DNA of 64,000 nucleotides, taken from positions 1 through 64,000 of the forward strand of contig JAJDEB010000016.1 in the NCBI GenBank assembly GCA_029260015.1. The letters run 5' to 3'. The notes beneath the pieces are model-generated. The model was not told the origin of the DNA, did not search any database, and worked only from the letters and a program-made list of their open reading frames with translations. The DNA is from Phycisphaerae bacterium (GTDB lineage Bacteria; Planctomycetota; Phycisphaerae; UBA1845). This document shows, piece by piece, positions 35,648 through 44,248 of this stretch. The translations under genes and the position numbers were made by a program. Position 1 is the first letter of the stretch. Each line of letters opens with the position of its first letter.

Positions 35648-37870
35648 ATGATGAAAAACAAGACAACAGCAGCAATGTGGCTCCTCTGGCTCGCGGCGCA
35701 AATCCCGATCGCCACCGCCCAGCCGCTGCCCATCGAGTCCATCCCGGGTGACTGCAACAACAGCGGTCTCACCGATCTTACCGACTTCGCGGACTTCGCG
35801 CTCATCATCGACGGCCCCGCATGCGCCGCACCGGGCCGGTGTCAGTGCTTTGACCTCGGCCGTCGTCCGTGCGTTGACCTGAGAGACTTCGCAGCCTTTC
35901 AGGTCGCGTTCGGCACGGCGATGGACACCTCCGGACCGCCGCCCAGCAACCTCTTCGTTCTCCAACTCGCCGAATACCACGGCCGATGCACCACCGGCGA
36001 CGGCGGTGACAACATCTGTCACATCGGCGATCCATGCTGCCAAACACAGATCGGACCGCCCGAAACAACATGCGACCTGCCCCAAAACCAGTGGATCCAG
36101 TTCTGCGATGCAAACGCCGATGCCAAGCGAGATCGCACCACCCGCCTCGACACACTCGCCGAGTGGAACGATTTCCTCTGGAAACCCGACGACCCCTGCA
36201 ATCAACTGGCCAGAGAACACTACCCGCCGACCCCGACCGACAAACACTTCACCAGACACTTCATCCCCATGTGTACCGACGGATCTACGCCACGCAAAGG
36301 AACGATCGTCTGCCCGGACGGTGAACCCATCATTCAGTGTACCGACGGCACACGACCCGTCTTCCACTACGACGCCGGCACAACCGATCGCTGGATCATC
36401 AAAGTCCAAAACGGTGGAGTCACCTGCTCAGGTGCCGATTGCTGGACCATGGAGGATCAAGCTGCCTTCTCCTCCGCATGGGCCGAGAATCGCGCCACCA
36501 AGTTGGTCACGGGACTCTATAAGCCTTTCCTCGAGTCCCCGTTCGCGTCGTACCACCGCATCCACATCGACAAATGCGTCGGCGACCGAAACTGCGGATC
36601 CAATACCATTCCAGACCTGAACTTCGTCGCCGACGACGGCACGCCCAAAGGCCAAGGCGACGCCTACTTCCACGGCTTCCGCGAAGTACAGGCGCTGCTC
36701 GCCTACCTGACCCGCTGGGACGAAGGCAGTCGGCTCACCGCCAACAGCCAAATCGCATTCGCGACCCACTCCAACGGCTCGAACGGGCTCTACATGTACA
36801 TCGATCGAATGGCTGAGTTTATCCGCCACGACCCCTCCGACGGCCAGCCGGGACTGGGACTCACCGGCGCCGACGTCCGAGGCCTCGCCTCCGCCTACGT
36901 GCGCTCCTCCGTCGAGGCGGAAAACCTCGTCAACCATCCACTACAAAACATCTTCGCATGGAATGCCTACGACACACTCGCATTCGATGACCACATCAAC
37001 GCGCCCTTCAGCACCACCACCCCAAACGCCGCTGACAGCTTGTGGTACTCGTCACTCATCTACCAAGATGGAGGCGAGTTTAGACTCCATCGCAACTGGG
37101 GCGCGCTGCAGTCCAACACAGCCATCCCCACATCCATCGACGACATCGTCGGTGTCGTCACACTGGACGAAAGTTGCTTTCGCGCGCACGGGCTCTACGG
37201 AGGCGCCGGAGACAATCCAGAAGCCTGCCTCGACAGCATGCACGTTCTCATGAACCACGTGACCACGCCGATCTTCCTGTCGCCGCAACTGCACGACCGC
37301 GCCGTCAAAGACACCGGCCTCCTCAACTACACCAAGATCACCGACTCTTTCTTCGACCTTGGTTACGTCGCTCATCCCGGAAGCACCTGCGGCTCGCACG
37401 ACGAGAACTTCGTATGCACCGACGCCGCGCTCTGCCCGCCCGACGTCACACCCTGTGACCTGCGGCATACAAAACCCGCCGAATACCACGCCACCGACTT
37501 CGCCCTGCGCGTCCGTGCCGTTGCGCGAGGCGCCGTCAACCGATCCACCGGCGTTCCAGAGGAAAGCCCCGCAGATGACCAGGCCCCCGCCGGTCATGCC
37601 GTCTTCGCACCTGAGTGGAGTTCACACGATGCCTGGATCAAACCCGAAAAGATGGACTACCAGATCTGCGACGACGACGGCACCGGAACCTGCGCCTGGC
37701 AAAGCGTCCCCCTCTGGGATGCACTGCAATCTTGGCTCGAATTCAACGCCACCGTCATCTGTGTGGAAAGAGACCTCCCGGGTGCTGACCCGAATCGCCC
37801 GCTGACCTCATGGTCCGAAACCACGCCGGGCCCCCTACTCGACAGCCGCTGCGGTCCGCCAGCCAGGTAA
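35648..37870 (+). CDS. Secreted pectinacetylesterase/Notum-like protein, copy 2
   Basis: 740 residues, AGGAAG before the ATG (a second ATG follows immediately), signal peptide 'MWLLWLAAQIPIATAQ'. The dockerin-like pair ('DCNNSGLTDLTDF', 'DLGRRPCVDLRDF') and the hydrolase domain align along their whole length with copy 1: 'SNLFVLQLAEYHGRC', 'MCTDGSTP', 'VQNGGVTCSG', 'ATHSNGSNGLYMYIDRM', 'DESCFRAHGLYGG', 'GHAVFAPEWSSHDAW'. Loop 2 of the dockerin-like part has lost Asp residues, so it may bind calcium poorly. It lies 84 bases after copy 1, a tandem duplication. Same inferred role; whether substrates differ cannot be read. Confidence 0.75.
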   Translation: MMKNKTTAAMWLLWLAAQIPIATAQPLPIESIPGDCNNSGLTDLTDFADFALIIDGPACAAPGRCQCFDLGRRPCVDLRDFAAFQVAFGTAMDTSGPPPSNLFVLQLAEYHGRCTTGDGGDNICHIGDPCCQTQIGPPETTCDLPQNQWIQFCDANADAKRDRTTRLDTLAEWNDFLWKPDDPCNQLAREHYPPTPTDKHFTRHFIPMCTDGSTPRKGTIVCPDGEPIIQCTDGTRPVFHYDAGTTDRWIIKVQNGGVTCSGADCWTMEDQAAFSSAWAENRATKLVTGLYKPFLESPFASYHRIHIDKCVGDRNCGSNTIPDLNFVADDGTPKGQGDAYFHGFREVQALLAYLTRWDEGSRLTANSQIAFATHSNGSNGLYMYIDRMAEFIRHDPSDGQPGLGLTGADVRGLASAYVRSSVEAENLVNHPLQNIFAWNAYDTLAFDDHINAPFSTTTPNAADSLWYSSLIYQDGGEFRLHRNWGALQSNTAIPTSIDDIVGVVTLDESCFRAHGLYGGAGDNPEACLDSMHVLMNHVTTPIFLSPQLHDRAVKDTGLLNYTKITDSFFDLGYVAHPGSTCGSHDENFVCTDAALCPPDVTPCDLRHTKPAEYHATDFALRVRAVARGAVNRSTGVPEESPADDQAPAGHAVFAPEWSSHDAWIKPEKMDYQICDDDGTGTCAWQSVPLWDALQSWLEFNATVICVERDLPGADPNRPLTSWSETTPGPLLDSRCGPPAR

Positions 37871-37929
37871 CTCGATCATCCTCCCAACGCACGGATCACG
37901 CCTGGCCTCGGAGGGGCCAACGGTTGTAG

Positions 37930-37968
37930 CCACGAGTCAAGTCCGCCGAAGGCGGACGAAACTCGTGG
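37930..37968. repeat. Nested perfect hairpin
   Basis: Outer stem CCACGAGT/ACTCGTGG (37930-37937, 37961-37968) encloses inner stem GTCCGCC/GGCGGAC (37941-37947, 37951-37957), each separated by three unpaired bases. It starts 59 bases after the esterase stop and may terminate transcription. Confidence 0.55.
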
Positions 37969-38567
37969 TCTCGGCGACCCAAATGTGTCCGCCCCGAAGG
38001 GGGCGGAGGAACTGACGACCGTGGAGGAACGGCTGCAGCGCCGCCCATCATGCTGGACCAGCACGTAGGCCGGGTGGCCCATGTCCTCTGGACATGGGGG
38101 AGACGATGATGTGCGACGGATGCCACGCGCAAATCGAAGAGCGTAGGATCCGCCGTGCGGACCATCCATTCTCCCTCTGTTCAAGCGACCACCAGCACGT
38201 AGGGTCCGCTCTTGCGGACCAACAGCTCCCCCCTGTCTTTGAAGGGGGGATTCAGGGGGGTCCGTTTCTTCTTCTAGTTCTTCGCTGACGGCTAGGAACT
38301 GATCGCTCCAAACGCCCCCCGAACCGATCACCAGCGACGTTCTTTCTATAGGAGCTCGCCACCCATGCTTGTCTCGCATCACAAAATGCGCCCCCCCCCG
38401 GCCCCCAAGTGCGCCTCAAGAGACCTCAATCACGCAAGACGCTTTGAAACAAGAACGATTCGTCGCATTCTCCACGCCTTCCTTCAAAAAGTGCCAAACC
38501 CGTGACACCTTGGTGAAAAACGTGTATTTCCAAACGAACCCACCGACGCCCGATAATCCCAAGTGTG

Positions 38568-38675
38568 GCGGGCATGCGGTGTGGCACCGGCCTTCAACCG
38601 GTGAGGCTGGGTGCCCCATCTCCTCCCGAGGTGGGGGCACGATGATCAGACCGGCAGGGCGCATCTCGACGCACC
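38568..38675. repeat. ~109-base interspersed repeat, copy B
   Basis: Near-identical to 29567-29675 in the same orientation, nine kilobases away; differences are scattered single bases and one short change in the CCTC hairpin loop. Confidence 0.75.
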
Positions 38676-39201
38676 TCCTGCAGCCCGAAGGGCTGCAAGA
38701 TCCTAGCCGTGGGCAGAGCGAAGCGACGCCCACGGACATCGCCTCCTTACGTTCCACCCGACCCTGTAAGGGTCGAAGGGGTATGCCGTGGACTGTACAG
38801 AAACGACTTCCCGTTTCGGCAGATCCTCGAAGTGGCGATACACACGGTGACGTCCAGAAGATCCCAGGACCCTACGAATTCGCGGACACCGCCACGCGAA
38901 ACGCCGCCATGGCCGAGAAGTGCCGGGCGCTAGGCCCTAACCAACCCACTCCGGCACACGACATTCTTTTACATCCTAACCGAGCCTTTACGACCTTGTC
39001 TTTTCCATCGGCACCGCAATATTCTGACGCGGAATGCGAAATAGACGATACGCCAAGAGCCGTCTGCCGATGGTCCGGCAACCGGGCGGATCGCGCCGCC
39101 GACACCAGGAAAACGACCGCAGCGCGGAATGGCGAAGGGATAGCGTGAACAGTCAAGGCGCCGTGGCCGCGCCGCACACACCACAAGAAGGAGATCGATC
39201 G

Positions 39202-41454
39202 ATGTCGTCCATCGCGCCGCTGACGCGGGTACTGCCCGCGCTGCTTGTCCTGGTCGCAGGTTCATTCAATGTCGCTCGCGCCGAATCCTCGGAAGGCAAG
39301 TTCTACCAGGCCTATTACCTTCAGCAGGCCAAAGGAGATTGGGCCGCCGCAGCCGATCTCTACGAAGAGATCGCCGCCGATCGGCACGCCCCCAAGTCGC
39401 TTCGCGCCAAAGCCGGCGCCAAACTCGCAGCCTGCCGCGAAGAACTCGCGAGTCGGCAGCTCGCCCGACTCATGCCCCCCGACGCCCTCGTCTACATCGA
39501 GCTGAACCGACCCGCAGACCAACTCGAAAAACTTCTTAACCAACTCGGGCTTCTCTCGAGTGCGCAGCGCGTGATCGAGGAAGGTCAGCGCAGAGTCGCC
39601 ATTAGCCCCGCGCTGATCCAAGAGGTCCTCGGCGTCGGAGGCGTCGCCGCTGCCGTCACCGGATTCAACCCCGCCACCCAAAAACCCACCGGCGTCCTCG
39701 TCTTACACCCCGGCAACCTCAAGATCATTCGTGGCCTGATCGAAACCGCCCTCCCCGCCGGCGCCTCGGCCGTTGACGCCATCGGTGGATTCGAAACCTA
39801 CGACGTCGAAGGCGAAGCCCTCGTGACACTGACGTCGCGCCTTGTCATCGTCGGCACCGACCGCCCCGGCATCCAAGGCGTCGTCAACCGATTAACCGGC
39901 GACGAACAGGAATCGCTGGCGGGAAATCGGGCGCTTCAGGACCTCTCTGCCAACAGTGACACGCTCCTGACATTCTTTGTCAACGCCAAACCCATCATGC
40001 CGCTGCTCACCGGCGTTTTGGCGGCCCAGGCGGGTTACGGCAACGATATCGACAAGGTTCAAGCACTACTGGATCCAGCGAGTCTGGATTATGTAATGGG
40101 TCGGGTGGCCATTGATGACAACGGGTTGACACTAGATGTCGGGTTGCGGTTGGACGAGGGTCACCACAACCTCGTCTACAATTTCCTTCGGACGCCGGCG
40201 ATCAATCCGGAGACGCTGGCGTGCGTTCCGGAGGGTGTGGCCGCGGTAATCGTCGGCGCGCTCAACGACGCGGAGTCGCGATACCGTGGATCGTCGGGTG
40301 ATGAAGCGCCGATCGTGACGGCGCTGGACATCGGCCGAGAGATCTTCGCGAATGTCACGAGCTTTGCGCTGTTTGCGCTGCCGCCGGGCGAGGACACTTC
40401 GGGCGGTCCGATTCCGGATGTGGCACTCGCGCTGACCGTGAACGATGCGGCCAAGTCCAAGGCGTTGTGGACGCAGATGCTCGGTATTGCGAGCCTGGCT
40501 TCAGGGCAAGGTAGCATGGAGGGTGAGGAGGTCGAAGTGGCTGGGCTCAGTGCGCAGCGGTTCCTGTTGCCGAACCGAATGGGCATCTACTTCGCCATGT
40601 CCGGCAGTGACGTTTTGATCTCGCCGAGCCGATATGCGTTGACGCGCACGATGCAAGCCAAGCGACGCGGGCGATCGATCGTGAACGACAAGGCGTTTGC
40701 GTCGAGCCTCGAGCGTGTCGGACCGGGGACGACGAAAGCCTTCTTCGTACACGCCGGGCGGGCGGCGGCTGTGGCCAAGAAGTTCATCCCGCCGAGCGAG
40801 TTGAAGGAGGCTGCACCCGTGATGGCGTTGCTCACGGACACGACGGCGTCGCTCGTTGTGGAGCATTCGGATCAGCAGTTCCGCATCTCGACGATGGTGT
40901 CGGGCATTCCGGATGTAGGTGATCTGGTGGCTGCGCAGTTGACGCGCGAGGTTGCGCGGGGACAGCGTCACACGCATGTTCAGCGAGCGATAAAGTCCGG
41001 CGATTATGACAAGGCGGTCAAGGCGATCGACGCCCAGCTCGAGGACGAACCGGAGAATCTGGGCAGTCTTCGAGCGAAGTTCGAGATTCTGGCGGTGAAG
41101 AAGAAGGACCGTGACGCGGCGATGGCGTGCGGGAAGCGCATCTTGACGGCTGCGTACGACGATGCCGACACACTCAACACGATTGCGTGGCGGCTTCTTA
41201 CCGAGGATCGGTATGACGGCAAGTATGACGCGCTGGCACTCAAGTGTTCCGCGCGGTCGAACAAACTCTCTGAGCTGAAGAACTGGATGTACGTCGACAC
41301 GCTCGCGCTGGCGAAGTTCAAGACGGGCGATGCGGAGGAAGCGATCGAACTGGAGAAGAAGGCTCTTCAACTGTGCGACGGTTGCTCCGGGACGGACGAG
41401 ATCGAGAAGGCGCTGGCGATGTTCACAGGAGGCGATGAGGAGGAAACGGAGTAG
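39202..41454 (+). CDS. Exported TPR-containing protein of unknown function
   Basis: 750 residues from the ATG at 39202 (AAGGAG 8 bases upstream). Signal peptide 'VLPALLVLVAGSFNVARAE', then a short TPR-like helix pair ('YYLQQAKGDWAAAADLYEEIA'-type, about 30-80), a ~500-residue domain with DUF3352-like features ('LMPPDALVYIELNRPADQLEKLL', 'LTFFVNAKPIMPLL', 'FLLPNRMGIYFAMSGSDVLI'), and C-terminal TPRs ('RAIKSGDYDKAVKAIDAQLE', 'LNTIAWRLLTEDRYDGKYDAL'). Likely periplasmic or surface. Codon choice changes abruptly near codon 275-310: the 5' part favours C-ending codons, the rest G/T-ending, although the frame is unbroken. No function can be named. Confidence 0.8.
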   Translation: MSSIAPLTRVLPALLVLVAGSFNVARAESSEGKFYQAYYLQQAKGDWAAAADLYEEIAADRHAPKSLRAKAGAKLAACREELASRQLARLMPPDALVYIELNRPADQLEKLLNQLGLLSSAQRVIEEGQRRVAISPALIQEVLGVGGVAAAVTGFNPATQKPTGVLVLHPGNLKIIRGLIETALPAGASAVDAIGGFETYDVEGEALVTLTSRLVIVGTDRPGIQGVVNRLTGDEQESLAGNRALQDLSANSDTLLTFFVNAKPIMPLLTGVLAAQAGYGNDIDKVQALLDPASLDYVMGRVAIDDNGLTLDVGLRLDEGHHNLVYNFLRTPAINPETLACVPEGVAAVIVGALNDAESRYRGSSGDEAPIVTALDIGREIFANVTSFALFALPPGEDTSGGPIPDVALALTVNDAAKSKALWTQMLGIASLASGQGSMEGEEVEVAGLSAQRFLLPNRMGIYFAMSGSDVLISPSRYALTRTMQAKRRGRSIVNDKAFASSLERVGPGTTKAFFVHAGRAAAVAKKFIPPSELKEAAPVMALLTDTTASLVVEHSDQQFRISTMVSGIPDVGDLVAAQLTREVARGQRHTHVQRAIKSGDYDKAVKAIDAQLEDEPENLGSLRAKFEILAVKKKDRDAAMACGKRILTAAYDDADTLNTIAWRLLTEDRYDGKYDALALKCSARSNKLSELKNWMYVDTLALAKFKTGDAEEAIELEKKALQLCDGCSGTDEIEKALAMFTGGDEEETE

Positions 41455-41487
41455 GCTCGAGATTCAAGAACGAGTGGTAGACTTTGG

Positions 41488-41529
41488 ACCGGCGTTTCCG
41501 TCAGGTTGTTGACCGACGGAAACGCCGGT
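41488..41529. terminator. Strong bidirectional terminator
   Basis: Perfect 15-bp stem ACCGGCGTTTCCGTC/GACGGAAACGCCGGT (41488-41502 and 41515-41529), 12-base loop, followed by TCTTCTT. It sits between the convergent genes ending at 41454 and 41607. Confidence 0.85.
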
Positions 41530-41606
41530 TCTTCTTACACGTTGAGTTACCCGACACGCGAGCGAGTTGACGGAAGCTGCGCCGGTGATGGTCCGCACAG
41601 CGGGTC

Positions 41607-42410
41607 CTACGCGTTTGACTGCAAGCTCCAGGCGATCGAACGGCGACGGCGCATCAGCCCCACGGTGCCTGCACAGAGCAGCAGCAGTGTGGTGGGTTCG
41701 GGAACGACCTGGGCGGAAGCCATGTCGGCGTAGTGGCCGTCAAACTCGGGATGACTCCCGTCGTTGAAGATGTTTTCCGACGCGTTGAGTCTGATGGCAA
41801 GGAAATCGGTGGTGGCCGGCAGAAGCATGGTGGTGTCGACTCTCTCCCAGGTCGAGGGATCACCGTCGGTGCCGATGCCGTTTCCTACGACACCGAGGTA
41901 GGACGCGGCGACGAGCTGCGCCAGGAAGGTATCGGGGGTGCCGGCGAAGGCGTAGAGCGAAACGGAGAAACTTGTATCAGTTTGCCCATCACCGAGCACG
42001 CGGTTGAAGTACGCGGAAGCGTTCATGGTCGCATTGCCCTGAGCGATTTGGGCGGCGTAGGCGGAGAGATCGATCGTTTGCCAGATTTCGGAGGTGCTGA
42101 GCGAAGGGTTGGCCGAGTTTCCGGTCGCGTCGAAGCGTAGCATCTGTACGCCATCCAACGGGGCGATCCCGTTCTCGGCCAACGTAATCGCGGAAAGGTC
42201 GCCTCCCCAGTCGCCTGTTGTCGTTGGCAGTCCCGGGTGGCCGTAGATGTGCGTGGACTCCGGCGTCTCGAAGCTCGGGTTGGTCACGAGGTTTGCCTGG
42301 GCATCGGAAGTGAAGCCCAGCGCGGACACTACGGTGATGACGGCGATCGCGGCCAAGGAATGGCGGCGTACGATCAACAACGGGCTTGTGCTTGTCGCGG
42401 GAATCAGCAT
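41607..42410 (-). CDS. PEP-CTERM sorted surface protein
   Basis: 267 residues with GAGGTGG before the ATG, a signal peptide ('LAAIAVITVVSALGFTSDAQA'), a jelly-roll-like domain opening 'NLVTNPSFETPE', and a canonical PEP-CTERM tail: 'VPEPTTLLLLCAGTVGL' then Arg-Arg-Arg-Arg. An exosortase would cleave at Pro-Glu-Pro and pass the protein to the cell surface or exopolysaccharide. Sixteen residues follow the Arg cluster, longer than usual. No exosortase is encoded in this window. Confidence 0.88.
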   Translation of the reverse strand: MLIPATSTSPLLIVRRHSLAAIAVITVVSALGFTSDAQANLVTNPSFETPESTHIYGHPGLPTTTGDWGGDLSAITLAENGIAPLDGVQMLRFDATGNSANPSLSTSEIWQTIDLSAYAAQIAQGNATMNASAYFNRVLGDGQTDTSFSVSLYAFAGTPDTFLAQLVAASYLGVVGNGIGTDGDPSTWERVDTTMLLPATTDFLAIRLNASENIFNDGSHPEFDGHYADMASAQVVPEPTTLLLLCAGTVGLMRRRRSIAWSLQSNA

Positions 42411-42739
42411 TTTTCCACCTCACCCCCTACGGTTTGGATTGTTTCAGTTCTCGAACTTCAATCATTGATTGTACCGAATTGGGATGGTCAACTCAAGTGG
42501 AAGCGATATCTCGATTGCGAGTAGGGGTGGAATCGGCGGAGTGCAACGAAACGCCACATTGCCTAGTCACGCCGATTGTGCTGTGTGCGTTTTTCTGGGA
42601 CCAAATGGTGGCGGCGGGGCCGCCGTTCGCCGCGGCTAGCGAACGACCTGCCCACGTTGGGAGTGCCATCGTCTTGGCGTTTAGTCCATGCCCCACCCTT
42701 GCTGTGCAAGAATGGGGCACCCGCACGTCGGTAAGATCC
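42411..42739. other. Intergenic, no gene seen
   Basis: 329 bases between two minus-strand genes; the left half is relatively AT-rich and should hold the PEP-CTERM gene promoter. No hairpin or RNA gene stands out. Confidence 0.4.
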
Positions 42740-43549
42740 TCAGGCGACCTGGTGCAGGTGGACGTCGCGCTGTGGGAACGGGATGCTGATGTTTTGCTCG
42801 TCGAACTGCTTCTTCACGGCTTCGGTGATGTCGAAGAGTGCGCCCCAGTAGTCTGAGGTCTTTACCCACGGTCGCACGACGAAGTTGACGCTGTTGTCGG
42901 CGAGCTCGGCGACGGCGACGGTCGGGGCGGGGTCTTTGAGTACGCGCTGTTCGCCGTCGAGGATGGCCTGGAGGACTTGCCTGGCTCTGTTGATGTCGTC
43001 GCCGTAACCGATGCCGAAGACGAGATCGATGCGGCGTGTGTCATTGGCGGAGTAGTTCGTGATCGACCCGTCGGTGATGGCGGAGTTCGGAACGATGACA
43101 CGTTTGTTGTCGGGTGTCTTGAGGACGGTGGCGAAGATCTGGACCTCTTCGACGGATCCGCTCACTCCGCCGGCTTCGACGTAGTCGCCGGCCTTGAACG
43201 GGCGGAAGATGATCAGCATGACGCCGGAGGCGAAGTTGGCGAGTGAGTTCTGCAGGGCGAATCCGACGGCGAGTCCGGCGGCTCCGATGACGGCGACGAA
43301 GGAGGCAGTGGGGATCTTCAGTGTTTGGATGGCTGAGAGGACGAAGAGTGTCATCAGAAGGGCGAAGGAGAGGTTGGTTGCGAAGCCGACCAATGTGGGT
43401 TCGATGCGGGCCTTGTTCATGACCCGGCGGAGGATGGCGGTGAGGATCTTGGCGGCGATCCATCCGGCGATGAGTGTTACGAGCGCCTTGACGGCGACCG
43501 GCCCGTAGGTGTCGGCCCAGGTCTTGATCTGTTCGATGAGTTGTTCCAT
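42740..43549 (-). CDS. mscS: Small-conductance mechanosensitive channel, MscS family
   Basis: 269 residues from the ATG at 43549, chosen because AAGGAG lies 9 bases upstream; an upstream in-frame start adds 33 Pro-rich residues. Three helices: about 14-38, 55-80, and the pore helix 'VAVIGAAGLAVGFALQNSLANFASGVMLI', with the Gly/Ala packing pattern of MscS TM3, followed by 'RPFKAGDYVEAGGVSGSVEEV' and 'VPNSAITDGSITNYSAN', the conserved beta-domain. The C-terminal alpha/beta vestibule is complete. It releases solutes on hypo-osmotic shock at the inner membrane. Confidence 0.93.
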   Translation of the reverse strand: MEQLIEQIKTWADTYGPVAVKALVTLIAGWIAAKILTAILRRVMNKARIEPTLVGFATNLSFALLMTLFVLSAIQTLKIPTASFVAVIGAAGLAVGFALQNSLANFASGVMLIIFRPFKAGDYVEAGGVSGSVEEVQIFATVLKTPDNKRVIVPNSAITDGSITNYSANDTRRIDLVFGIGYGDDINRARQVLQAILDGEQRVLKDPAPTVAVAELADNSVNFVVRPWVKTSDYWGALFDITEAVKKQFDEQNISIPFPQRDVHLHQVA

Positions 43550-43926
43550 TCTCAGGTTCTCCTTGGGAAGTGCCCACGATGGCGCCGGGACCGCCGGCGG
43601 CGGTTTCATGGGTGGCATCATAATTCGAAACGGCGATCTTCCCAACATCGGATCGAGGAGTGAATGCCCATTTCGACCGCTGTGTCGAACGGCGCGCGTC
43701 AGAAGGGACAGGCCGAATCGAGAGATATTCCGTCAACGAGCGACCCCGTGTAGCGTCTTCACGACGGTCTCGTCGCGTGGCTTTCAGGAATGAGAATCTG
43801 GAGAACTTCAGCGGCGATGTCGGCAAGAAGGGCGCGGTTGGCTCTTGTCGATTGTGCAGCGAGAGGCTACCTTTTGCGCGGTTGTACTCAGGTCATGAGA
43901 AACCCGAGCAAAGGAGCGAGAGGATC
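43550..43926. other. Divergent intergenic region
   Basis: 377 bases between mscS and the small lipoprotein gene. It should contain both promoters; I see no box pair good enough to list and no RNA gene. Confidence 0.4.
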
Positions 43927-44148
43927 ATGCGTACTGGACTGAGTAGAATTCGAGCGAAGTCGGCCGGCCTGCTTTGTGGGTTGGGGGCGCTGGCTGCGGT
44001 CGGCGGATGCGACATCGGGAACATTACGACGTCGACGACGCTGGATGGTCGCGATGCGATCATCCAGATTGTTCGTGGTGCGATCCTGCCGCCGATCGAC
44101 GCGTACATTACCACGGGCATCACTCAGTTGCTCGGTGCGGACGACTGA
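43927..44148 (+). CDS. Small lipoprotein (73 residues)
   Basis: Start ATG at 43927 with AGGAGCGAGAGG just upstream. The signal ('AGLLCGLGALAAVGGC') ends in a lipobox Cys at about residue 28. The mature ~45 residues are acidic/hydrophobic ('DIGNITTSTTLDGRDAIIQIV', split here for length; ends 'ITQLLGADD'). It precedes a DUF481 outer-membrane protein by 100 bases, mirroring the lipoprotein before the TonB receptor at 15462. Function unknown. Confidence 0.72.
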   Translation: MRTGLSRIRAKSAGLLCGLGALAAVGGCDIGNITTSTTLDGRDAIIQIVRGAILPPIDAYITTGITQLLGADD

Positions 44149-44248
44149 TGTGCTTGGCACTTGGGTGGGCCTCTTTCGGTTCATCCGGTTGCGTTGTTTC
44201 GGTTCGTTTCGTCACAAATCAACGCTAGTAAGAAGGCAGCTTAGATCC

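Larger units (their letters stand above)
37871..39201. other. Second repeat-rich non-coding region
   Basis: About 1330 bases, no credible gene. Contains the nested hairpin listed at 37930-37968, TCCGCCCC/GGGGGCGGA near 37988-38007, CCATGTCC/GGACATGG followed by GGGGAGACGATGATG near 38078-38107, GGTCCGC-TCTT-GCGGACC near 38203-38220, a CCCCCTGTCTTTGAAGGGGGG stretch near 38230-38250 and repeat copy B. The last ~250 bases look like a leader for the gene at 39202. Confidence 0.6.
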
